Assembly (NCBI GenBank): GCA_944376905.1
Contig: CALWEA010000005.1
Span: forward strand, 25,943 to 89,942
Length of the DNA stretch: 64,000 nucleotides
Source of the DNA: an uncultured Clostridia bacterium
GTDB taxonomy: Bacteria; Bacillota; Clostridia; Christensenellales; UBA1242
Reading direction: 5' to 3'
Notes under the pieces: generated by a model
What the model saw: the letters and a program-made list of their open reading frames with translations, nothing else
Databases searched by the model: none
What the model was told of the DNA's origin: nothing
Translations under genes and position numbers: made by a program
In this document: positions 8,363 to 21,700 of the stretch, piece by piece
Layout: each line of letters begins with the position of its first letter
How positions within the stretch are numbered: the first letter of the stretch is position 1

Positions 8363-8668
8363 ATGGACATAAAAGAAATTGTTGCTAGAATAGGCATAAT
8401 AAGAACCAGAGCAAATCTCTCAGCAAGGGCATTGAGTTTAGCAATAGGCAAAAATGCAAGTTATATACATTTGCTGGAAAGCAGTAAAACAACTTTTGAA
8501 CCATCTTTATCAGTTTTACTTGATATAATAGAAGTGTGTGGATCTACGCCAGAAGAATTTTTCTCTTATGACATAAATCAATATAAACAAGATAAACAAA
8601 CATTAGAGTTCTTAAAAACTTTATCTCCTTACCAAAAAGAAGCAATAATGAATTTATATAAGAAGTAA
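8363..8668 (+). CDS. XRE-family regulator paired with a zincin
   Basis: 101 residues. The start is set at ATG 8363 rather than the in-frame ATG 8351, because GGAGG (8353-8357) sits 5 nt before 8363. The helix-turn-helix covers about residues 1-65 (IGIIRTRANLSARALSLAIG, NASYIHLLESS, PSLSVLLDIIEVCGSTPEEFF), and a short helix follows (FLKTLSPYQKEAIMNLYKK). The stop TAA touches the next ATG (TAAATG). XRE plus ImmA/IrrE-like peptidase pairs typically control mobile elements: the peptidase cleaves the repressor. That role is inferred here. Confidence 0.85.
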   Translation: MDIKEIVARIGIIRTRANLSARALSLAIGKNASYIHLLESSKTTFEPSLSVLLDIIEVCGSTPEEFFSYDINQYKQDKQTLEFLKTLSPYQKEAIMNLYKK

Positions 8669-9316
8669 ATGCTTATATTTGATTATATTCGTTTTTGTTT
8701 GTATAATAGTAGTATGATAAAAGAAACAGACCTTACAGAAGAAGAAAAAGAAAAAATTGTAACATATTTTGGCTATTTACCAGAATTCCATTTTTACGCT
8801 TTGGTTAACATAGAAGAGGTAAATAATATTGATGCACCAAAGTTTGCAGAAAAAATTGGAAGTGATAAAACAACCAAAGGTAAATTCTCTTATATTGACA
8901 ATGAAAATTATATAGCAACAATAGGCATAAGAAATAATCTTTATCACGAAGTAGCACATCTGATTTTTTATAACGAGATGCAAAAATATTTTCCAGTTAA
9001 AGAAGATTATACGAGATTTTTTATTGATGAACTTATTGCTGAATATCATAGCACAAAGTTATTAGGTAAAAGCAATATTTACATCCAGTATAAGATAAAT
9101 AGAATAAAAAATAATATGGTTTATAAACCTTATTTGATAGGTGCATATTTAGCATATAGTGAAAGTTCAAATGAAATAACTACAAATGCACCAAGCCAGA
9201 TTGTAGAAGAGGCTGAAAAGGCTAAGAATGCTTTAAAGTTTGATAGAGAGAAAATTATTTCTCTCGATTATGATTTATTAAAAGAAGTCTATAAACAACA
9301 AAAAACAGCACCTTGA
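8669..9316 (+). CDS. ImmA/IrrE-like zincin (putative metallopeptidase)
   Basis: 215 residues from ATG 8669. A second in-frame ATG at 8714 would give 200 residues and lies at the predicted start of an internal promoter. The zinc motif HEVAHLIFYN holds HExxH, followed by a conserved acidic segment (FFIDELIAEYHSTKLL) where the third ligand would lie, as in ImmA/IrrE-type peptidases. It is translationally coupled to the XRE regulator just upstream. The product probably relieves repression by cutting a regulator. Its stop codon lies inside the terminator loop. Confidence 0.75.
   Translation: MLIFDYIRFCLYNSSMIKETDLTEEEKEKIVTYFGYLPEFHFYALVNIEEVNNIDAPKFAEKIGSDKTTKGKFSYIDNENYIATIGIRNNLYHEVAHLIFYNEMQKYFPVKEDYTRFFIDELIAEYHSTKLLGKSNIYIQYKINRIKNNMVYKPYLIGAYLAYSESSNEITTNAPSQIVEEAEKAKNALKFDREKIISLDYDLLKEVYKQQKTAP
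8679..8707 (+). promoter_or_regulatory. Internal promoter giving a near-leaderless transcript
   Basis: TTGATT (8679-8684), a 17-nt spacer, and a perfect TATAAT (8702-8707). The expected start point is about 8714, exactly the in-frame ATG of the zincin gene. Confidence 0.6.
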
Positions 9317-9332
9317 TAGATGCTGTTTTTCT
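9301..9332 (+). terminator. Terminator overlapping the zincin stop codon
   Basis: AAAAACAGCA (9301-9310) pairs perfectly with TGCTGTTTTT (9321-9330). The 10-nt loop contains the gene's TGA (9314-9316). Confidence 0.85.
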
Positions 9333-9390
9333 TAAAGCCAAATTGTTATTGCAAAGCCACCTTTGAAATAATAGTTCGCTTTATGCTCGG

Positions 9391-9400
9391 TTGGTACTCC
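9391..9400 (+). repeat. Candidate attachment-site copy within tRNA-Glu 3' end
   Basis: TTGGTACTCC, identical to 4003-4012. It covers the encoded CCA, the discriminator base and the start of the acceptor 3' strand of tRNA-Glu. Confidence 0.4.
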
Positions 9401-9466
9401 CAAGGGGAATCGAACCCCTGATTCCGCCGTGAGAGGGCGACGTCTTAACCGCTTGACCATGGGAGC
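9392..9466 (-). tRNA. tRNA-Glu (CUC)
   Basis: The reverse strand folds as a complete cloverleaf: acceptor GCTCCCA with TGGGAGT, anticodon loop CTCTCAC (anticodon CUC), T arm GGGGTTCGATTCCCC, discriminator A, and an encoded CCA. Its 3' end faces the mobile element. Confidence 0.95.
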
Positions 9467-9476
9467 GTACTTTTTT

Positions 9477-9505
9477 ATTTTATCATAATTTAATTAAATT
9501 ATCAA
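9477..9505 (-). promoter_or_regulatory. Promoter of tRNA-Glu
   Basis: On the minus strand: TTGATA (9505-9500), 17-nt spacer, TGA-extended TAAAAT (9482-9477), ending 10 nt upstream of the tRNA 5' end. Confidence 0.75.
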
Positions 9506-9614
9506 GTACATTTTAAAGTTTTTTATAAAAATGGTATATAATTTTTTATTTTTCTACAAAAAAATTAAATATATTTTGTTTTAAGACAAATATACAAAAA
9601 AAGGTTAAAAAAAG

Positions 9615-9643
9615 TTGCGATATTATGAATATTATACTATAAT
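9615..9643 (+). promoter_or_regulatory. Promoter of the giant surface-protein gene
   Basis: TTGCGA (9615-9620), 17-nt spacer, TATAAT (9638-9643). Transcription would start near 9650, leaving an untranslated leader of about 74 nt before ATG 9724. Confidence 0.75.
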
Positions 9644-9723
9644 ATAACAAGAATAATACTAAATCGCGTATATTTTTTTTTGCAAAAAATAATAAAAAAT
9701 GTTGTTAGGTTTTGGAGGATGTA

Positions 9724-12700
9724 ATGTTTGAACAAAAGAAATCTAAAATTGGAAAAATATTTTTATTTTCAATAATAACTTTAATTGTAATGTCCTTAGG
9801 AATTACAGGTTTATTTTTATCAAATAAAAATATTGAATTAAATTTTGCTGGTAAAATGCAAACTGATGTTTTGCAAGAAAGTGAAAATGTTATTAGTGAA
9901 GATGAGAATGAATATAACTTAAATAATAATGCTGAAAATGATACAATACAATCAACCAATAATATTGGTGAAAGCGAAAGCAACACAAATCTAAATTATG
10001 GTGAAGTTGTTGTTTATTCGGTTTTACTTAATCCATTAGCAGAAAATGAAGAAGATAGGTTTATTATACGTGAAGACCCATCTATTTCTTATTTTCAAAC
10101 ATCTTCAACTTCAGGTTCAACAACATATTCGGCGGTTGCAGGTCAAACAGTGGAAGTTTATTCCTGTGCTCAAGAAAATTATTCATTTAAAGGTTTTTAT
10201 TCTTCTTTTGATGAAAATTTATTAAATGACTATTATGCTTATGCACAGTTAAAATCAGAGGAAAATCTAAATAATCCAATAGATATAGAGCCGGTTTATC
10301 CTTATTCAGAAATGCTTGATAAAATTATGGTAGACAACAACAATTCTCAATATAAATTTACTTCTGATTTAACTAATTTGTCAGAAATATATGCAGTACA
10401 CGCTGTTCCATTTGATTCTGCACCAAATACTTATACAGTTTATGCTTGTACAAGGGAAGATAATAATGGTAGTTGGTATTATGTTAGAGGAAATGGAGAG
10501 GGTGGTAATATAAGTGGTATAACATATTACTATGACACAAATTATAACCAAATAGGAACAAGAAGTTTTTATAACAAAACAGTTTATACTGAAACACAAA
10601 TTAATTCAGTTTCTAGGGGTGATAATTGGACTTTAACAGCAAATGTTAAGAGTGGATGGCGTTTTGTGGGATGGTGGAAAAATCACTATGAATATTTTGA
10701 TGCGGGTTTAGAAAAATTATTTACATTAAGTCCCAATAGTACTGCTACTAGTTGGAACACTTGGTACAATGGTAATGATGAGGGGTATACAAGATGTTTT
10801 TATTATGCGTTATTTGAAAAAGAACCTACTCGAAGTATTTCAGTTTATGCTTGTTTTACAAATGACTGGGATAGTTATAGTTATAATGGTTCAAGTGGAA
10901 CTGGTGGTTATGTTTCTATGAATAATGGCAGTGATCAAGATACTGTTACTGGTACTTTTCAAATTGGGGAAAGTGTAACTTTTAAAAGCACTCCAACTTC
11001 AAACTATACATTTTTGGGTTATTATCAATGGAAAAGTGGTTTAAAATTAGGAGATTTATATAGTTCGAGTTCAACATGGACTTATACTGTTCCTTCGGGC
11101 TCGGGAACGATTGAAATAATTGCTGCTTTTAAAATAAAGCCTAAGTTAACAACCGAGATGAAGACAAATGGTATTTATTCTTTGTCGATAAATGGGATTA
11201 AGTCATCAAATTCTTCTCAATACATTACGAGTGGAACTAGTGTTACAGTCTCTATTTCATACGACACAACGAATTATACTTTTGATAGATGGCAATCTAG
11301 TAATACAAATGTTTTGGCGAATTCTTCTTCAACAAGTTATACATTTGAAATGCCAAATACTTTATCTATAACTTTAAGTGCTTACACTAAAAGTAAATTA
11401 ACGATAAATGCTTATGCTTATTATAAAGATGCGTCGCATACGACTCCAACAAGTGGTGCGTCGGGAGGGACGGTTAAAGTTGGTAGTTCATCTGCCGGTG
11501 CTTCATCAAGTATTACTGTTCCAAGTGGGAAGGTTAGTTTGGTTGCTAGTCCTGTTACTAATTATGTTTTTAGAGGGTGGTATACTTCATCTGCTTTTAC
11601 AGAGGATCCTGCTAGTACAAAGACACCTTACACTATAAATGTTTCTGCTAATGCTACTTATTATGCTTTATTTGTAAGACAATACACTTTAACTGTTATA
11701 CCAGGTGATGATGGTATTGCTTCTGTGACTCCAGATTCTGTAACAAAATATGATTATGGAGCAAATATTCCGTCTAATACTGTTAAGGCAATTCTTGCCG
11801 AAGGATACTCCTTTGGTTATTGGGATATAGAGAATGCTTCGGCTTTGCCTGGCTTCAATACAACCACACCAATTCAAAGTTCTGTTATGACGCTTAAGGG
11901 TGATGTTATAGTTACTGCTTACTCTCAAAAAAATCAATATGATTTAAATGTTATTGCTGTTTTTAATTTGGGTAATAGTTTACATTTGAATGGCGACCAA
12001 ACAACTGGTGGAACTGTTCAAATAGGTAATGGTAGTAGTTCGAGTGCATCTGCTACAAGTAAAGTTTATTATCAAGACCAAATGACTATTTCTGCGTATC
12101 CAGCACAGGGTTATTATTTTGCGGGTTGGTTTAAAAATGTTAGTGACCAGTCATATTCTAATAATTATGCTAATAGTGGTGGAGATGTAACATCAGTTCA
12201 AACTGAAAGTATGGGGATTCAGGGCTTAACTTATTATGCTGTTTTTCTTGAATATTTTAATGTTTCTGTTCAAAATGGTGTTGGAATAGTTAGTGTTGAT
12301 TCTTCCGCTTTAACCAACGGTCAAGCATATTGGGGACAGGTTGTTCCTTTTAATGTTGGTATTGAATCTGCTTATGAGTGGAACACTGAAAGAGGGGCGA
12401 CATGGAGTGTTGTTTCTGGAACAGAACCTGCTGATTTTGAAGCAAACAAATTAATCCAAAATGCTTCCTTTACTATTAAAAATGATGTTACTTTAAAAGT
12501 TGATGCAACAATTAGACAATACAATTTATACGTGTATGCTTATAGTACAACTAACGGTATATATGCAAATGATGTTATAGGTGGTAGTGTACAAATAAAC
12601 AATGGGGAGGCGAGTGAACTTGTTTCTGAAATTGTTGATTTTGATCAAACGAGAACTTTAATAGCAAATGTTGCTGATGGTTATACTTTCTTGGGTTGGT

Positions 12701-15700
12701 TTGCGTCTTTTAATTCCGCAAACAATACTTTTGGTGAATTATTGACAACTGAACTTAACTACACAACTGAAACCTTACAAAATCTTCCTTCTGGTAATTC
12801 TTTATCTTTTTACGCTCAATTTGTTAAAAATTATGATTTAACTATTAATGCGGATGATGGTGTTCTTAGTGTTTCTGTTATAAGCGATTCTTCTACTTCT
12901 CAAATTAGTAGTATTGGACAAACAGCAACATTTTATTTTGGTGAGACAATTAAAATTTCCGCCTTAATTGATGATGTTGGCTACACTTGGAATGCTTGGA
13001 GTTTGGCTGAGGGTAGTACGCCACTTACTGGTTTAAATACAAATACTAATCAAGAACAAAGTGTTCAAATTGGTGCTGGAAATACTGTTTTAACTGCAAC
13101 AACAACTGCAAGACCTTTTACATTAACTGTTCATGAAGTATACGAGTCTAATTCACAAATTAATCATTATGAACTAGATGCTAATGCAAGCAATGTTCAA
13201 GAAGGTGAAATTGAATTTGGAACAGATTTGGAAAGTTTAGTTACTGTTCCAGATGGCTTTATTTTTGAAGGTTTTTATGTTTCATTTAATCAAGGCGCAT
13301 CTACGGGTAATCAATTTGGTGATAAAATAACTTTTACAACCATGCAGGCACAAAATATAGTTGTTTATGCAAAATTTACTAGACAAATTTACGATATAGA
13401 TTCTGGTGAAATGTATACTAACGTTAATGATAATTCAACGCTTATTATTGGTGATGAAGGGGGAACAATTAGCGTTGCAGACTCTTTGAAATTTGGCTAT
13501 AAAACTCAAATTGTTGTTAATCCTAATCCTGGTTTTGTTCTACAAGGAATTTATACAACCAATTCAACATCAAACATTAATCCAACAACTTTGTTTATTG
13601 CTCCTAGTTCGGAAACAGATGCGTCTTTACAATTTATTTGTGAAACACAAGAAATGGGAGTAAATGGTTTAATTTATTATGCAGTTTTTAAAAGACAAGT
13701 TCAAACTATAACTTTAAATGAAGGGGAGGGAACTTCTTTAAAAATAACTTCTCCACTTGAATCTTCAAACTATTATTTTGGACAAACTATTACTCTTGAT
13801 GTTAAACTTTTAGAAGGTTATGAAAATTTAAATATTCAAATCAATAAATCTAATGATGAAACAATTAATGTTCCTTTTGTTTCAACAGGTGATGTTGTTA
13901 GTTTTGTTGTTCCTAATTTTGATGTAACTGTTAATGCAGTTGCTAAGCCTATTTTGTATCAGTTAACATATGATTCAAATGGTGGTAGTTTTTCTAATTG
14001 TTATGTTAGTAACGGTCAAGCATTTGGTGCTGTAAATTATAATAGTGATAATTATAGTTACTATTTTGATGTTGATAAAACTAATCTTATTACAGATTTA
14101 CCTTCAATAAATAGAATTGGTTATAAACTTTTAAGTTGGAATACTCAACCTGATGGAAATGGTGATGATTATATAATTTATAATGAAAATGGTCTTGAAA
14201 TTGAAACCAAAATTCCTTACAATCAAACTAATTCTTTGACATTGTATGCTATCTGGGAAATTGTTGCTCCTATTATTACTAAAAATGATATTGATACTTC
14301 TTTCGTTTACGATGGAATAGAGCATAATATTGCAAGAATAACTGTTAATAATTTTATTGTTGACAAGTTCTACACTTATACTTGGGAAAATCAAGAGGGT
14401 GTTACTATTTTTGAAGAAACTACAAATGCAAATAGTAGCATTTTAAAATTAAGGTCTGTTAATCAAAGTGGAATTTACACTTGTGTTGTTAGCATAGAAG
14501 ATGAAAATATTGCTAGCGAACCAACAACAGAAGTAAATGTTGAAATTTCAGTTAAAACCTTAACTTTTAATATAGGAACTAAATCGGTTGTTGGAACATT
14601 GTCTCTTGATTATGAAAGTGGTGGTTTTACTGCTAATGGGCTTGTTGCTGGACAAAGTATAAAAAGTGGTGTTTTGATTTTTGCGGAACCAACTGGAGAG
14701 AATAATCAAATTATTTATAGTGAAACCGTTAACAAACAATTAATTCAGTCTTCAATAGTTATTCAAGTTGTTGCAAATGGAGAAAGTTCGCAAGATGGTT
14801 TTGATATAATTTCAAATTATCAAATTCAATATGAAGGACAAATAACTGTTGAAAATCGTTTAAATTACGTTTATTTAAGTGTTGGTACATACGAAAGAAC
14901 AATAAATCCTTCAACATTTGAAGACATATTTAGTTCTGAAACATTAGATGGTGCGTCTTTTGAAATGACATATCTTGTTAACGGAGAAAACGGATTTAAG
15001 TCTATAACCTCGTATAATGGTGGTGTTCAAAGCAACTATCTTGCTCGTGAAAATCTTCCTAATTATATTGATATAAATTATACTTTTTTGCCTCTTTATT
15101 TTGAAATATATAAAGTTGAAATTAATGGTATTGATGTTGAATTTTCTCAACCAAACTTACCAACTTCTCCTAATTCGCCAATAAGAATTCCATTAACAGA
15201 AGAAATGTTAAGTAATAACAGTCAAGGATACAGTTTGGCAGAAGTTAAGATATTTTTCACTGTTCAATCCTTGGTTGTTTATGAATACAATCTGCTAGAT
15301 GGTGAAATTGAACAAGGGTATGCACAAACTTTTGTTGAAAAAGGTATTCAAATTAACGGTTCATCATTTGTTGCTCCAACTCCTGCTGTTCGTAATGGTT
15401 TTCAATTTGCTGGTTGGTTTTATGATGAACAACTATTGTCTGCTATTAATTCTTCTTGGGCTAAAACTGGATCAACGACTATTTATGCAAAATGGAATTT
15501 AATTATTCTTAATGAAAATACTGATGTGTCTATAATTGTCAAAGATGATAATACTGTTATTAAAGATTTTGACAATACAGAAGATACTTTTGAAAAAATA
15601 TATGATGCTCAAAATTATATTTTAGAGTTTGCTGTTAAAGATGAACTTTATAATCCAATTGCAATTAATTATAGTGCTCAATGGTTTAAATTTGGAATAG

Positions 15701-18700
15701 ATTGGGAATTAGTTTCTGAGGAAACAAGTTTAACAACTATAAAAAATGTTATTGATAGTGGGGAATATTCTTACTCATTATCTTATAGATTTGTTAATGA
15801 TAATGAAAGTGTTGCAAGTCAAATCGTTGATGTTGGTTATCCAAATACTTCTGTACAAATAACTATAACTCCTTATACATTAACAGCAGATTTTAATATT
15901 GTTAAAACTTATGATGCAACAACTGCATTGCCAAATTCTTCTTACACAATTAATGGTTTAGGAACTGATAGTTTAAAACTATTGGGATATTTTGCTTCGC
16001 CTGATGTTAATTTGATTGACAATATTCCTTCACCAATAGCAATTACTTTCAATGATATTCAACCTAATAATGTTAGTACTTTAACATCAAACTACACTAT
16101 ATCTAACTTTAATTCAATAACTGGTATTATTGAGCCTTATAATTATGAAATTAGTATAAATTCAAGTGAATTAAATAAGGTTTATGATGGAAGCAAAATT
16201 AATAAAGAATTGACAAATACTATATCTTGGAGTAGTAATCCAACAAGCATTATTCATAATTTAACATTCACAATAATATCTTCTTCTGCCGATGTTGGTA
16301 CTTATAAAGTTGGTGATGTCAATAAATATTTGGAGATTTTAAATAATGATTTTGTTGTTAGAACGAGTGAGGGATTGCTTGTTTCTTCAAACAATTACAT
16401 TTTAACCTTAAAATCTAATGTTAGAGCAACGATTAGCCCTGCTGATGTTTCTATTCGTATGGTTAGTCCTGAGCCTTTAATTTATGATGGACAACAACAT
16501 ACTATTTATGTTCAAACATTAATTGGCAAAAATTGGGTTGATTGTCGAGATGGTATACTTCCTGAAGGTGTTGTCTCTATAAATTATACAAGTGCTGGAT
16601 ATCAAACAGTATTATTTACAAATGCTGGAACATACACAATTAGTGCAAGTGTTGTTACAGATTCTAATCACAAACTTCCTGATGAAATATCTTTGTCTGC
16701 AACTTTGGTTATTCAAAAAGCAGAGTTAGAATTTGAATTTTTGTATGATAATTTATTATTAACTGATGGTCAACAAATTGAATATCCTAACATTGATATA
16801 GCATCATTGTTTAGTATTAATGTTAAAAACGTTTCAGGAACTGTAATAGTTCCAACTGTTACTAAAAGTTTTTTATTAAACAATAAACCAACTGAATATG
16901 TTATATATTTAGGAACTTATGTTATAAATGCTGTTTACCCAACAGAAAATTATGCTCTAAGTTTGACAAGTGTTGACAAAGTAACATTTTATATTGTTGC
17001 AAAAGCGTATGATGTTTCAAATATTATTTTTGAAGACGACTCAATGACTTATGAGGCTCGTAATCTTGCGGAAGATTTTGTTAATATGAATCTTCAACTT
17101 CAAGATGAAAATGGAAACGCTTTTGAAGGGCTTGAAATTGGTGAAATTATTATTGATAATGGTTTAGAAAGTGTTGCACAAAATGTTGGCACTTATCAAA
17201 TAACTGTTAAAATTTATAGCAAGGACCCAACTAAATGGAGTATAAATGGAGATAGTGTAACTGCAACTTTGAATATTACTCCTTTTGTTATAACAAGTTT
17301 GAATTCTGTTGTTACTGCCGTTAAAACTTATGACGGAACAACAACTTTACCAACAGATGCAAATATTCAAATAACTGTTAGAAGTGATGACGAAAATCCT
17401 GTTATTGAAATTTTGAAACTTACAGGAAATTTCATTGATGCTAATGTTAAGTTGAAAAATAGTAATCCAATGCCAATTCAAATAACTAATGTTGGACTAC
17501 AAGATTATAGTTACTACCTTGCTTCAAATTATGTTTTAGATAGTGGCTTTGTTTGTAGTGGTGTAATTAATCCTAAAGATGTAACTGTTTTACTTTATAA
17601 AGATTTTGTTAGTGAAAGTATAAATACTTTTATTCAAAAACCTTACACGCAATCACCTGCAACTTTTTCTTTATATGATGCTCGTGAAGATGGTTTAAAT
17701 CTTGTTCAAGGTTTGATTGATGGTCATGTATTGAATGGTGAATTTATAACATCAAATTCAATTATAACAAAATATCCATATTCAACAGAACAAAGTATGA
17801 CAAACAAAACTCAATTATTAAACAATTTAACTGTTCACAATGCTAATACTGGCGAAGAACTTGTTAATTGTATAAACAACTATAATATTATTATTAAAGG
17901 TGGAATTGAAATTGTTTATGTTTTAACAAGTGTTGAAATAACTGGATTAGATGATTTAACATATAACGGATTAGATAGAGAATTTGGACTTATTTTAACA
18001 ACTAACGATATTATTAACAATACGGAAATAATAAGAGAATTAACTTATGTTTATGATATTGATGGTGGATATTTCAAAGACAGTAAAACCAATGAAAATA
18101 TTGATTTCGATGATTTGAATGTTGAAATTAAAAATAATCAAATAGTTGTTAATAGTGTTAAAAATGCTGGCGTTTATGAATTTGTTATAACTGCTAACCC
18201 TAGTCTTTACATTTTTAGTGAAACTCAAAATAATATTATAACACTAACAAAAGAGATTAACAAAGCACCAATTATTTTTGATTTAGAAGAAGTTAGTATA
18301 AATTATGGTGAAAATCTTGAAGTTATAAAATCGTTTACAGGGCAAAATAATGAAATATTTAATATAAAATTTTATCCTACAACTAATCTTCTTGACGCTG
18401 GTGTTTATGATTTATCAAATTCTCAAATTTTCACTTGGACATATAAGGTAAATTATGATTATACACAAAATCCTGAAAGTACGGCTAATTTTGATAATTA
18501 TCAACCAACTATAATTGGAACTTTAAACGTAATTCCATTGGAAATAACTGCGTCTTTTGAATTTCTAAATTTAGTTTATAATGGAACCAATAGACTTAGT
18601 GAATTAAATAGTATATATCCAAAATTTAATAATGGAACTTTAAATTTAGTTGAAAATGAACAATTTTGGAGAACTTACCTTTTTGAAGGTTCTCAAACAA

Positions 18701-21700
18701 CAGAAATTAAAAATGTTGGAAATTATACTTTAATTTTATCTAGTAAAAATTATTCATTTACTGGTGGAACATCTAATGAAGAGTATAATATTATCGAATT
18801 TAATTTTGAAATAACCAAACAAAATTTATTAATATCTTTAATGGAAGATGGAGATTTAATTAAAAAACAATTTAATAATCAACCTCAAAATTTTGAATTA
18901 AATTCAACAAATCAACTTTTTGTTTTAGGAACAGTTAATGGGGAAATGATTGTTGCAACATTTACAACATTAGGGGCGGATGTTGGACGATATGTTTTTG
19001 CTGATGATACTTCTAATGGTATAACCTACGCAAAAATTGAAGTTAGGGAAGCAAATGGATTGTCTGTTATTCAAAATGGTGAAAATAACTATAATATAAC
19101 TTTTGAAGGCGGAATTGAGATTGTTTATGTTTCAACAGTTGTTGAATTTGATGTAAAAGGTGATACTTATACTGGTAGCAATATTCAAATAGATGTTATC
19201 TTAACAACTGACGCTCGATTTATTGGCGGTGATATAACAACAAAAACTTTATCATATAGTTATAGTGGTAATAAATTGCTAGATGGAATAACTCGAATTC
19301 CAACAGAAGATTTACAACTTATAATTAATTATTCAAGTGAGGCTATTGGTAGTGTTGAGAATACAGTCATTAAAAATGCTGGTGAGTATACATTTATTCT
19401 TAACAGTAGTAATTATTCTTACACTCTTGGCTCTTTGGTAAATGACGAATTTAATCCTGCTAACAATAATATTTTAACAAGCGAAATCTTTACTGTTAAC
19501 CCTAAAAATATAACTCTAACACTTGGTGAACCTTCATCACCAGGTATCATTAGTATTATTTATAAAGATGAATTATCTCATAAGCAAATTTTCGATACAA
19601 CTGTTACAGGAACAGGTGAGATTTTTAACTTAATATTTGTCAATTCTGAAACCAAGAATTTGAATGTTGGGAAATATGATATTGCTGATTATGTAACAAT
19701 GGAAAATGTTCAACACAATCCAGATGGAACTCCTAGCACCGCAGAATTTTACAATTATAATATAACAATTGATGGAACATTAATTGTTAATGCTCGTCAA
19801 GTTAATGTTGAAAGTTCATTTGAAGATTTAGTTTATAATGGAAAAGATAGATTAAATGAAATAAAAAATAAAGCATTATTATTGTCTTTTGAATATCAAT
19901 CAACAATTTTAAAATTAACTGAAGGTGTTGATTATAATATTTCTTACTTCGCAATTTTAGATGATGTTGATACTTCAATTAATGATATTAATTTAATCAA
20001 AAATGCTGGACAATACAAAGTTGTTATATCTTCTGCAAATTATAGTTTTGTTAATGGTGAGTTTGATTCTATTGAGCAAATAAATACTATTTCACTAGAA
20101 TTTCAAATTTTAAAAGCAGAATTATCTATTCTTCTTTTTGATGATAATAGTCTTCCACAAGAAGAAAAAATTCTTATTGAAAAGCCTTATGTTGCACAAG
20201 TTATAAATTTTGAAATTAACAAAACCAATTATATGGATTACACTTCAGGTGTTGTTGAAAATGAATATTTAACTGCAATGTTTACAACAACAGGTAGTGA
20301 ATTAGGAGATTATTTATATACAGATTCAAAATTAGTTTTACAAAACGGTTTACAAGGTATTAAATTGTTTGACAACAACGGTATTGAAACAACATCAAAT
20401 TATAACTTATATGAACAAAATTTATTGGTTGCAAATATAAGCGGTGGTATCAAAATTGTTGAAAATAAAGTTGAAACAACATTTAATAACCTGCAAAACC
20501 TAACTTATAACAACCAAAATAAAGAATTTTCAATAACATTAACAAAAACTGTTTTAATAGATGATATGTATGCAACTATAACTTATGAATTGACTTATGA
20601 TAATAACACTAATTTATTAATAGTTGATGACCCTGAATTAGAAAATATATTTACATTAGAAATATACTTTAACAAAGATGAAGCAATTTTCAACGCAGAA
20701 AATTTATTATCAGGTAGTAGTGCAGTTGTTAAAAATGCCGGTTATTATAAATTAATTCTTATTAGTAATAGTGAAAATGGAGAATGGTTATTTGGAAGTA
20801 GTGGGGTTGATGACAATAAATCTTCATATACATTCCAAGTTAAAAAATATAATATAACAGACTTAGATTTAGGAAATCAACAAATTGATTATTCTAATGT
20901 TTTTGCCACAAATAAACAAGTTGAATATTTTAATGAAATTTTTACATTAAACATTATTTGGACAGAAACTTCTACTTTTGATGTTGGTAATTATTCTTTT
21001 GCAAACATGCCTTTGGAAAAATGTAATTTTGACAATAATACTTTTGCAAACAACTATGAAGTAACAGGTTTTGTTGGAACTTTAATCATACAACCAAAAG
21101 CCATTGATGTTAAATTATATTTTAATAATCAAGAATATGACATTGAATCAAATGCTCCTGTTTATAGTGGACAAAACACCAATTTTGTAACAAATTTATC
21201 ATTTAAATTTTATGATAATGATAGTGAATTAAATTTAAATAATAATTTTGAAAATAATTTTAAATTTAATAATAATGTTGTTACGTCAATAACAAATGCT
21301 GGTGAATATACTGCGAATTTGTCTTCTATTAATTATAAATTTATTAATGGTAATGATGCTTTAAATGTCGGAGAAGTTAACACAATAACTTTATCTTTTG
21401 AAGTTTTAAAAACTGATCTTCAAATAAATTTGATTGAAAATTCTGATAATATTAAAAAACAGTTTAACAACAAAGTTGCAACTTTTGAAATCAGTGCATC
21501 AGATTTAGAACAACAAAATAAATATGTTGCTGGAACAGTTGGTGGTGAAACTATTTCTGTTAGTTTTGAAACAAATGATACTATTGTTGGAACTTATAAT
21601 GTATTTCCAAATCAAAACTTAGGCGAGGAAAGTCCAAATATTAATGTTCTAAATTTAATTGTGTATCAATCTAATGCAACAACAGAAATAATTAATGGCT

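Noticed and set aside
7087..9380. Similar stretches TTTGAAATAAT near 7090 and 9362 as possible att sites
   Set aside because: Partial AT-rich match not located at element borders. The tRNA-linked 10-nt match fits better.
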